Assembly: GCF_011397635.1 (NCBI RefSeq)
Contig: NC_064770.1
Location: 20,305,707 to 20,369,706, forward strand
Length of the DNA stretch: 64,000 bases
Reading direction: 5' to 3'
DNA from: Epinephelus fuscoguttatus
Taxonomy: Eukaryota; Chordata; Actinopteri; Perciformes; Serranidae
In this document: positions 24,301 to 36,300 of the stretch, one piece after another
Numbering within the stretch: the stretch's first letter is position 1
How the letters are laid out: each line of letters opens with the position of its first letter
Program-made: the position numbers and the translations under genes
The notes under the pieces: generated by a model
Database searches by the model: none
What the model saw: the letters and a program-made list of their open reading frames with translations, nothing else
What the model was told of the DNA's origin: nothing

Positions 24301-27300
24301 TTTGAGCACCACAAGCCGAGTGCCATCTAGTTCCATTATATTTGAGAGAAGGCAGACATCTCTACAGCTGATAATTCAACACTCTGCAACTCACACCAAA
24401 ATGATGTAGATTGATAAATAGCACTACAGGTAAGAGGAAAAATATGTATTTTGGATTCTGGGGTTGAACTGTCCCTTTAAGACACTGTGTGTGCGTGACA
24501 CTGATCAGCCCAACAACATGTGTAGTAAGTTTGGTTAATACAGCTGTCTGGCAGACATACACAAGGAAACATAATGTTTGTACATGTATGTTCTGTGCAT
24601 GTGTGTTCAACTGTGCATGTTTATCTCCATACATTTCTTTCTCTCTTCAGTACAGGGGAGGAACTGCTGCTAGACAGTGACTCACAGTCCATCCCTGAAT
24701 CCATCTCTGCAGAGAGTGCGGATCTCACAGAGCAACAATATGTATCTGTAAGGCATCAATACCTTCTTATTAAAATGAAAATGCAATACCTTTGGGAAAC
24801 CACTTACAGAATTTTGTCGGTGTATTTTGGATGGATTAGTGATGCCTTTTATAAAGTCAACATCTTCATGAACATATATTTTGTCCACAGGTTCGTGCTG
24901 AGGTCACTGAAGCAGATGGAAACCAAGCAGGTATGATTTGTGTGTGAGAGAGAATAGAGTGTATGTGTCAGTATACTGTGGGCCCTGCTGATAGAAACTT
25001 TGAAGCTCTGCTCACTGGGAATCAGTACAAGGCTCCTCTATGCTGCATGTTACCACCAGTCTGTGAATCAGAGACTTTGTGGTATAGTTGTTGAATTAAA
25101 TGGTCCAATTACGAGCTTATCAACACAGACCACCCTGTGATTGGCATCCCAACAGGTCATTGGTGATGGTGTGCAGGACCAGGGCTGGGTGTCATTTAAA
25201 AGATTAAGATACCAGTATCCTTAAAGTGATACCAATACCAGTAGAGCACCTCATATGATTGATGCCACCAGACACGACTGACATGTAGGGTAGCCATACT
25301 TTTGAACGTTTTGGCATCATCTTGGCACTGCCAACTTCATCAGATACACTGCCCTCAACTTCAATACATCACAGACTATATTAGATTGTAGCTGCTGCGG
25401 TAGTGGGGCAGTTAAATGTTGTATTAAATTGAAACGCTTGTGGTTATTGGCAAATAGCCTTTTTTTTCTAGATGTGGGTACAAAATGGGTCACGTGCAGG
25501 TAGTGTTTGACTGGGGAAGTTTCGATACTACTTGGTTCTGGGTTTGAGGGGTTTTTTTTGTTTTTAATCATTAGCCTACTTCTTGGCTTGTTATTAGCCA
25601 TTTGCCCTGTTGTAACACGATTAGGATAAAGGGACAGGATTAAAGCAGGAGACAGCTGCTCTCAGTTTTTTACCTCAGATACAAGCGGAAAACAGGAGGG
25701 GATCTCCCCCAAAAAAGGTGTCAATGTTGTGTTGCAGTAAATACAGTAAAGTAGTAGTACTTGACTATAATTGCCAAGTACTTCAACCTCAGTCTGGCTC
25801 ATACTACAGGTCACGAATACAGTAAGACATTAGGAATAGGAATAGAGGTGTAAAAAAAATGTTCCTAATCTCTCAATTAAAAGTCTTCACAAGGTCTTCT
25901 TTTGCCTTCAAGTCCAGATCTGTCTGCACCTGTTTAGCGGTGGTCACTGGCACTATATCCCGTTTAATGTAATCTCTGCTATCACTCTGCAAAGTGACTA
26001 GCTAATTTGTGTATGAGTGCTTTTAATATCATCAAACCAAAATCAAGTCTCACCAAGCACATTACTAGAAAATGCTCTTTGGCAGTCTGGTTTCATGTGT
26101 TGCCATTGGTTGGGATTGGACCCCTCCTCCTCCTGCCCATGCTGGGTCACACACCAGGAGGTAAACCTCACTGGATGCTCCTCTAAAGCCTCTCACTCCG
26201 CAATCTGGACCTGACTAGGATAATCCCCAATCCAAGCGCAGGAGGCCATAGCCATGTGGCAGCACAGGATCTGCTGGGAGGCTGATTTCTGAAAGTGCTA
26301 CTCAAAGAGTTCTTCCTGAAATGAAACACAGAGAGGAAGGGCTATACGAGGTCAACTTTGGCACAAACTCTGGCCACAGGTCCATCACTCTTGTAGAATT
26401 GCCTGTTCTTTTGGGGGGATTTTGCCTGAGAGGAAAAGATCATCCTGCTTGGATTTTTATACCACTCTAACTGGATGTGGCGTCCAGTGTAAAAGAGCAG
26501 AGCAGAATAAAATCTGCATGTCTGAGTGAGGAACTTGAGAGAGAAGTTGTTGCACTCTTCCTGGTAATGCGTGCTTGCTCAGTTAAAAACACAGCTGAAT
26601 ACTTGGAACAGCACCGTGGACCATGAAGTGAAAACTCCTAAAATGCATCTGCTCCTCTGACCTTTGGCCACAGGAGAAAATGAAGATGTGTTCAAGTAGA
26701 TTTTGACTGCTGAAAGCGGAGCACAGAGAGGAAGAGGAGAAGAGAAAGTAGTGTGGGCCGTGCTCGAGAGACCACGTGATTGTCACGCATACATTGTCGG
26801 CCCTGTGTTGGTGTGAGTCAGAGAGGAAGAACCACAGTGGTTGTCATATCAACGCCCTGCCTGCCTGACCACGATAGAGCTGTGACATGGTGGTGTGTGA
26901 CACTACACACTGGCACTCTGTGGTGTTGGTGGCTCTGCTCTCACAGCTCGGCCTGTCTCTTTGCGGCTGAAGTGAACAGGTGTGAGAGGGAGGGGCCAGG
27001 CAGAGAGAGGAAGAGAGGAGAGGAGGGAAGTTATTTAACTAAAGCTGTTTGTCTTTGGTCCATGACACCTTTCTCTCTCAGGTCACATCTCTATGTGCGT
27101 CTGTTGGAAGACTTAGGATTTGTTTAAGAGAGTTTTGCCAACCAACAACAGCATATTTTTGCTGACACCAACTGGAAACCACAGGACATTTACTCAGAGG
27201 GGCGGATATGACTTGCCATATGCAATCATTGTTTCCTTTTTTGGGTTTGTGTACTTTTTTATTTAAAGTGACGTTTGATTTTTTGATCATCTTTCCTGAG

Positions 27301-30300
27301 AAAGTCTAGAAGCTGGGGGAGGGTTGTCACACTAGAGTAGAAAGGTTTTTCTTTGAAGCTGGAGGCTGTTTGACAAGCTCAGGGGTCTAGTAGCCCAATG
27401 GACACTGTGTGATCCCTGGGTCCAGCTCCCAAGTGTGTGGAGCCCCCACAGTGATGCTGATGTACTCCCTCTCAGCCCAGGAAGCAGACCTGGCCCTGTG
27501 TCGGTGTGACGATGGAGTGGAGACGGCGCTGCAGTACACCAAGATGTGGTGCCGCTATGCCAAAGACCTCCTGGCCTGGATGGAGAAGAGAATCGGCTTG
27601 GGTAAGAGCACATGTAGCTGAGAAAAAGGAACTGGTAGCGTAACATGCAAATTATTTCCATATCTGTGATGTCTGTGTGAGGGCATCTGTGCCTAACATG
27701 TTAACATGATGTGGTGCTTACAAAATGCAAATATATTGCAACTGTGAATCCAGTGTATGAAAATTTTAGTCACTATGCAGCCACTAGTCCTAAAAATGTA
27801 CCGCCATTTAATTGTTTAAAGTGTGGGTTATTTATAATTGTGTATAAGTAGGTGCAGCTTTTTTCTAATTATTTCCTGAAGAGCTAAAGCTGTTGTTGAC
27901 TGATTTAATTTGGAGCTGTAATTAGTACTAGAAACATGGCCTTAAGACACCCACATATTCCTAGAAGAGCTAGACATTCCTATATTATCAGCAGGCCTCG
28001 GGAGAGCTGAGCCTTCTGTTGTCCATCGATAAAGAACCAATACTTAAGGCATGTCAGAGGGTTGATTAGTACAGTATGACATTATGTTGTAACCTGCCAT
28101 AACATGGTCTGCCTGTATTATTTCACCCTGTGAGGACGTCTGCGGTTGGTGCAGTCACCTCACTGAAGTGCACACTTTACACACACACACAGAAAGGATT
28201 AGAGAGCAGATTAGCAGGGCAGAGAGGGGTAATAAAAGAGACGGGGTAGAGTACATAGACCATGATTACCCTTCATATCACCCAGCGCAGGTATCCAGTG
28301 TCCAGACTGAGATGCCAAAGATGTAAGTTCACTGGCAACAAACAAAATATAGAGAAACAGGAGAGCTGCTCAGCTGTGTGAGGACTGTGTTTAGGCAATA
28401 GATGAGTAATGCAGGGTGGAGCTCAGCCTCAAACTACTGTGGATTATACGTGCTGTAGCAGAGCAGCACTGTGAGATCCCTAATAGCAAGAGTATACACT
28501 TAGAAATAAAGGTGCTGACTAGGGTTCTTTGGCCTGTAACCCTTACATACCCCTTTTCCACCAAATTAGCTCTGATTCCTTGAACTTTGGTGCTATCTAG
28601 CGAACCAGCCCACGTCGTTTCCATCAGTTTTGCTTAGAGCCACTGTATTTAAAAATGTGTCTATAGTGGCAGTTTCAACATACCAAAGTACCAAAGTTCC
28701 TAAGCCACTTAGTTTGCGAGGTGTCCTCAGTTTTGATTCGTGTTTCTGTTCCTTTTCTAGACATTACTCACATGAGGCAGGGAAAAAGTTAAACGAAGTT
28801 TATTGAGAGTATGAAAAAGGAAACAAAACATTAGGCCAAGTCTCTCCAAAATTACATCTTGTACAGTCCATTTCCAACTCGATGTCCTATTTCTGTATAT
28901 TCTCACCTATTACCCTTATTATACTTCAATACTGCATAACACAGTCAGAAACTTATTACGATCCAAATCACAAACCTCATGTCGTCTTTTAAGCATGACG
29001 TTGTCCACACTCTCCTTTTGTCATGCGACTAAACTGCCTTATAGCAACATACCTAGCGTCTATTCAAAATATACAGAAACTGTTAAACTGTAAACTTAAA
29101 TATTGTCAGAACCTATATGTCATATGGACACATAAATTCTTACCAAATATTAATATGTGCTTACGTGGCTCTTACAGTATCATTGACGGACGGCGTTGCA
29201 CAATGCACAACGGAAGTAAACAGTAACAGCAAGATTGTGGGTTACATCCATTACCTGGGAACTTTTGTTCTGTTACTACAGATACATGTTTTACCCTGGG
29301 AAAAAGCATGAACCAAATATTAATGAGACCACTGCATGCTCTTTTTTTCTGACGATTTCTCACTTGACTTCTCCACTGTTACTTTCCCAGGGCTGATGTG
29401 CTTCAGAGCAACCCACAACACTCAAGAGTTCACCATTACATTTTTAGGGGCTGGAGATTTTGTGAAATCACCACTACTACAGCCGTTATTATTTCAGTGG
29501 TGCAGTAGGGTTGAGAACAGAAAGCTGGTTCCAAATTAGAGCCAAACGCTAAATGCCAAGTACAAAAGGGTTTTTTTGCAGACCATGTATTGCATAACAT
29601 GATGATAAAGATATTAACTATGGCAGAACATAAACATTTGATAATTTGAGAGTGAGGATCTTTAAACACTCATGCTTTCAACAATCTGAGTAGAAATAAT
29701 TCTTCCAAAAAGGGCTCTTTGGATAAAAAAAAGTTCTTAATTAAATGCTTAGTCTTACAAAGAGCCCTCGAAGAACGCTTTATTCATGAAAGGGTTCTTC
29801 AGAAGCAAATGGTTCTGGGTAAAACCTCAGCCCTTCAGAAAGAACTCCTTTTTCTAACCCTTATTTCTAAGGGTGTAGTGTCCAATTTTAAAAAGAGCTG
29901 TCAGATCATGAACCGCTATCAGAGAAGTGCTAGTATCAGGTCCAGGATGTTTAAGAGCTGTCAGATTATCTACAGACCATTTCACAGTTTCAGACGCAAC
30001 CACTGAAAACAAATGGGTCTTAGTTCATTTCCTGTTGTAGCTTCTGCTCTCATCAGTACCTGGTGAGGTTAAAATGGACACTAGCCAGCCCTGCCTGAGC
30101 TCCAGGAGGTTTCGTGAGCTTTACAGTAAAGGTCAGGGTTATCTCCAGGGACATAGAGGCTATACTGTGGTTCCAGTTCAATCCTCTGTCCAGTTGTGCT
30201 TGTCTTATCTCAATGTACACTGTTGTAATATCTCAATTTGTGTTGACAGAACAAGAATTTGCAAAAAATGTGATGAAGACAGCTGAAGGAGCAAAAGCCA

Positions 30301-33300
30301 ATGTGGGGCAGCAGGTACAGCTTGTTTACTGGATGAGTGTTATTGACTAGAGTTGCGTTTGTAACATTTAATCTCACTTAGTAATGTTTACTAGAGAAAA
30401 ACTTTCTTGCGTTGTTGTTCTTGCGTTTATAGGAAATGATGCCTCTGCAGTACATCTACACAATGGCGCTAGAGCAGGACATCAAGAACAGTCTGACCTC
30501 TAGAAAGACTTCAGAACTGTTACACAACCGCTGTTACCAAGTATGAGAGTCCACACAGACACACACTTAACACAAGTTTGAGTTTTCTGTCTTTCAGAGG
30601 CGTGTGTGTGTGTGTGTGTAGCTGTGACTTTGTGTCTAATCCTGTATCTCTGTCCCAAAGGCCTTGGCTGCCAAGAAGAATGAGATCGACAAGTGGCGCA
30701 GAGAATTTAAGGAGCAGTGGGCACGGGAACAAAGGAGGATGGTAAGTGAATTAGGAATCTTGTTTATCGCTGAAGTCGAGCTCCGTTTATTGCACTGTCA
30801 AAACAAATTTACTCAAATTTTGACTTTCCAATGGACTGGATGCCTGAACGAGCATCTGATACCAAATATTTCCCTCTGTGAAAGAATTATCTGTCTTTTA
30901 TGACCTTGTTGATTTCTGCTTAAAACATGTTAGGCTGCACATGGCTCGCGCAGTAACAAAGAAACTCATCCGTGTGTTTTTCCCAACTGTGTGTTTTCAG
31001 AACGATGCAGTGACAGCTCTCAAAAAGGCTCGTCAGCAATACTACCAGCGCTGTGATGAGCTGGAGAAGGCTAAAGCCATCTCTGCTAAAGCTGTGGATG
31101 ATACAACTGGACTCAAAACAATAGATAAGAGGCGGAAGTCCAAGGATGAAGCCCAGACAAAGGTGAATAGCCCCTTAATGCAGTGCAGAAAAAACACTTT
31201 ATTTTGCTCATAGTGTATTAATAATGATAAACAACACAATGATGTAGACTTGTGATGGTTTAGCAGCTCTCAGGTGTTCTCTCTGTCTCCTCCAGGTGAT
31301 GGAGGCAGAGCTCCTGTACAAACAGTGTGTGAATGATGCCAAGATCCACCAGGATGGGTTAGTGAAGGTCAAAGAAAGAATTATTTCCCACATTCGCAAG
31401 CTCATCTGTCAGGGAGACACTGTGCTCAAGGAGGTTGGTATGAGATTGAGGAAACTAAACATTTGTCTTCCTGTCAGCGTGCATCCAGATACTGTTGGTT
31501 CTTCCGTGCAGCAGTCTCTTAGCATACGTTATTAAAAATGGTTGTGGTATAAATAGAGGACATGTAGTAGCAATATTATAGTTATTTTAGTCACAGAGTA
31601 AATCAACGTGACGTGGGCAACTATATGAGCACATGTAGCAGCATCAGCTAAGGATGCAATTGGATGCAATCAACCACTCTCTGCTTCTGATGAGAACAAC
31701 GCCTTAAACACATCCCCTTGTGTATAAAATGACATATATTTGTATATTTGTTATTACATAATAGTAAACTATGTCTCCACTTCCACATCAGCACAAATAA
31801 ATACATGTATTTGCTTGAATCAATAATCTGCTTAAAGGTCCGGTGTGTAGGATTTAGTGCGATATATTGGCAGAAATGGAAGTGTGTTTTCTTAAGTTTG
31901 TGTTGCAGTTTGTTTCATCTGAAGATAAGAATCATCACTGTCGTTGTTGTCCGCCTTGTTGCACTGCCACATCTCTATGGTAGCTCAGAATGGACAAATC
32001 AAACACTGGCTCTACATAGGGCCATTTGTGATTTTGCATTGTCCATCATAATTAGGAGCCCCTCCAAGAGGAGAGCGTCAGAAAAACACAAATTTTTTTA
32101 ACATGAAAATTCCTTCACTTAGTGTTTTTACCAATTTAAATCGTAGGGTCCATTTCTTTTGGGGAGGAAGAAACCTCTGTGGGTAATTCGGCTCCTGGTT
32201 AAAACTTTCTGAGCATTTGGATGTTAAGTTATCAAAAAAAAAAGGTGGGCACATAATAGCAGGTGCTGGGCCAGCGGAATATCAGCAACGAGCCAAACGC
32301 CATCTGAGACACACTAATTTGTAACGTGACACTAATTTAGTCAGTGTTTTAACCAGTTTTAAACACCTGGGGTCTCATTTATAAACATCGCGTATGTGCA
32401 AAACGAGGCCTGAAAGAAGCGTATGCCACTTCCCACACAAAAGTTGTGATCTATAAAAACAGACTTGATGAGATAAACTTTGAGCCATGCTTACAGATAT
32501 TTTGGAGGTGGGATTTATGCTGAGGTTGAAGCCTGATTGTAGAAATTGTTGAATATTTTATGGTGCACGCCATTTCTGGCTTTTGTGGGTACGTACATTT
32601 TTAGTATGGATCCTCCTCACTGTTTTATAAATGGGACCCCTGGTAAGTTTGTTTTGGAGAGGAAGGGACCTCTGCGGATAAATCAGCTCCTGGGTAAAAC
32701 CTCCTGGACAGTGAACACTAGAGGAATCCTAACAGGGAGTTCATGCTCGGCTCATGGGAGAGGTTTCAGCAGGTTGCAATCTGCAATCTTCACCACTAGA
32801 TGCCACTAAATCCTACACACTGCTCCTTTAATTAGTGCTTTATGGTTTGCAACTTTGCCTTGAAATAGAATAAAACAAAGAAATTACTCATAGAATTTCA
32901 TCTTCTACTACATGAAAAACTACATTTTATTTCTTTTGTGTTGAGATTAAAACAGCATTGATCAAGATTTGAAAAGGAAAGCAGTGCTCTGGCATTGTAT
33001 ATTACACTAACGTAGCTATTTGAATTAGCACAGTAAAATAACAGCTTTCTTCTTCCCCATCATGTCTCCCTCTCTGCATCAGGCCACAGTTAACATGTTT
33101 TACTACCAGCGGCAGCAAACAGAGTCTGTTCCCCTCGGCTATCACAACCTGGAGTTGACGTGCAGGTCCCTGGAGCCTGGCGAGCCCTATCTGCTCTACG
33201 TCCTCAGCAAGCGTCGCCCCGAGCAACCTCTCCAAGTCTTTACCTTCCAGGATTATGTTCCTCAGTGCAAAGGGTACGCTGAACTGTCCGATGACTGTCT

Positions 33301-36300
33301 CTGCTCTTATTCTGGCTGTGTTGTTTACTGTGCATATCAGAAGTGTATGTAGCTTTTATAAAATTGTAATTTATTTGTTCAAGGCTAGACATTAAAATTA
33401 ATATGGAGTGAAAACAAGAAGGTAATTATTTATGAAAACATTTTAGAAAGAAAAACTCAGACAGCTTGGATGTGTCTGTGTGCTCAACTCTTAATTAAAT
33501 ATTTGGTGCAAGCTCTAAACCTGGATTAACAATCTCTCTCCTGCTCTTGTTTGCTGAGATGTTTTAGTTCAATCAATTCAAGTGGGATGGAAGCAGAAAA
33601 ATTGTTTGATATCCGCTGGGTGTACAACTTTCACTTACTTCTGCTTACTCTTTATTCATTAAAATGATTGTCACAATCCTTTTTGTTTGAAAGGAACAAA
33701 CGAAAGACCAGCAACACGCTCGGCTCTATGCAGGACTCTTTGCCTATGACAGACGATAGCCCTTTGAGACGGCCCATTGATGGCAGTAAGGACTCCCAGT
33801 GACTACACCATGATTATCTTAACACATAAATGATCCATTTTAATTAAAGTTTTCTCATATGTTTCTGTGCACTTCAGGGAGAACAGGGTGCAGTGACAGT
33901 GAGAGTTTTGGAGGCAGTTTAGAATCTCTGTCCAGCCCTGGTGAGCACAAGCCTGCATTTGTTCTGTCATTTTTCTTTCACATGCAAAAAGAAGGCCGTG
34001 CAAGGATAAACATGTTTTGCTTTCCCCTCTGCTGTGTCTCTGCTCCATGGGAATTGAAGCTCACACTAATAGGAGGCTGCCTAAAACTGCATCCACTTTG
34101 ACAGTGTCATCAGATGACATGGACGAACGGGATGTTGCGTCAGAATCAGGTTTGTTGCTCCCTTTTTATGCCTCCACGAACAGAATACTTCTCAAGAGCT
34201 CACCTAACTCTCCATGGGCTTTATTACATCGCACAATTCTATCCTCTCCCTGCAGAATATATTGACGGTCAGCCAGCCAAAGTGCGCACAATTACAAGGG
34301 CTGCACTGACACACCAACTCAGGAAGATGAAGAGCAAGATGGTCAAATGCAAGCAGTGTGAAAACTACATCGTCGTCAATGGGGTCGAATGTGAGGAGGT
34401 ATGAAATAGGAGAGATATGCATTAACAGTGCATTTGGAGATGAACAGCAAAACATAAATGCTGCTAGGTGTAGATTCCAGGGGGGCACTGGGGACCCCTC
34501 AATATTTCATGAAGGTAGGGCTTTTATTTTGATGAAAGTCAAGATATTACACCATAAACTGATGTAGAAAAGGCAGAAATTGCTGTATATAAATTCACCA
34601 GAATGCAGGAAACTAATGTGAAATGTTGAAATGAAACCTACGCCCTTGGATGCTGATGTTCTCTGTCGTCTGTGCTGTCCCACCTTCAGTGCGGTCTGGC
34701 TTTGCACAGGAAGTGTATGGAAGTGTGTCAGCTAGAGTGTGAGCACAGGAAGGGGACTGTGTTCGGCGTGGACCTCTCTCAGCTGTCCCGTGAAAGGCCA
34801 GACGAATTGCCCTTTGTGGTGGTGCGCTGCACATCTGAGATTGAGAGTCGCGCTCTCTCTGTCCAGGTATTATTTACTATCTCAGTGACCAAATGTTAAA
34901 AAAAAGATATGTTAGTTAGTTTTGATCTGATAATAGTTTTCATAATTCTTCTCTAAGGGTGTGTATCGTGTGAGTGGGTCCAAGCCTCGCATCCAGAAGC
35001 TCTGTCAGGCCTTTGAGATACAGAAGGAGCAGGTGGACCTCTCTGACCTTTCACCGCATGACATCACCTCCATCCTTAAGCACTTCTTCAAAGAGGTACA
35101 GGAGTCATTGCCACATCAACTTCACTGAGTGCATTAGGATGATTATAAGAGAAGTTAGTGTCAGACCTGCTGTAGGGAAGCAAACAGGAACCATAAGCAT
35201 TGAATTTAACAGCCAATAAATACTGCAATTTAAACACTAATGAAATCATAGCATTGAAATTAAATTAAAAATTAAATTAAATATTATACATCTTTGTAAC
35301 CTTATATAGTTGCCCTTTTTTATGTGTTTTTATGGTTCACGTCCTCTTTTTGTGGTAATAATATCATTTTGTGTTTTATTTAGCTTATTTTAGAGCTGTA
35401 CATTTTAATTCTATATTTTTGTTCAGTGTTGTTGAGGTTTTCTGGTTAAATAAATGCTCAATTTAAAAAGAAATCTGAAATTATTTGTTTTGAATTCACC
35501 TCTTTGAAATAAAAAACATGAAATTTCTTGATTTGCAATTTCAGATGTTAAATTTGAATATTTGTGTTTTCAGTGTTCACAGATTTAGATCCAAATATTC
35601 AAGTTTCAGAACAAAAAAAAATCAAGTTGCTCAAATTTGATTGATCAAATCCAGATTAAAAAATTCAAGTTGAAAAAAAAAATCAAATAGCAAACTTAGG
35701 GCTACTCAGGACAGGATAGGCAATTTAGCCTAAATAATTTGACCGATGAAATTTGACTTGTTCTAGCTGAAAGTTGCAACTAAAATTTTTAGATCTGAAT
35801 TCGACCAGTCGTATTTGAGCAGCCTGAATCTTTTTTGAAATTTTGAAACTTGGAATTTTTGGATATGAATTTGTGAGCATTGAAAAATGATATTCAAAAC
35901 CAGCCCTTCAAATTAGAAATCAAGAAATTTCATATTCTTATTTCAAAGAGGTGAATTCAGGGCCAATAAATTCAGATACATGGTTTTCAAAGTGAAATAT
36001 TTCAGTTGTATTAATTCATTGATGTCTAGACTTCAATATTAAGTATTCAGTGTCTGTTAAATCACAATACTTGTGTCTCTTGGTTGCTTCCTCACAAAGC
36101 TTTTCTCTCTGATCTTAGTGAGTAACTCTCTCTATTTGTCACTCCCTCCTCTAGCTCCCCGAGCCCTTACTAACCTATGACCTGTACAATGATTTCATCG
36201 CGGTGGGAAAGACCATTCAGAACCTGAGTGAAAGGGAGCCGGCACCAGACACTAACGAGACAATGGACATTGTTCACAACCTGGAAAAACTACTACAGAA

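Noticed and set aside
30114-30350. Longer reading of the frame upstream of gmip exon 6
   Set aside because: A TTGACAG acceptor at 30249 and phase from exon 5 fix the exon start at 30250; upstream codons are intron.
33002-33235. 77-aa minus-strand frame
   Set aside because: Antisense to gmip exon 11, which joins in phase with its neighbours.
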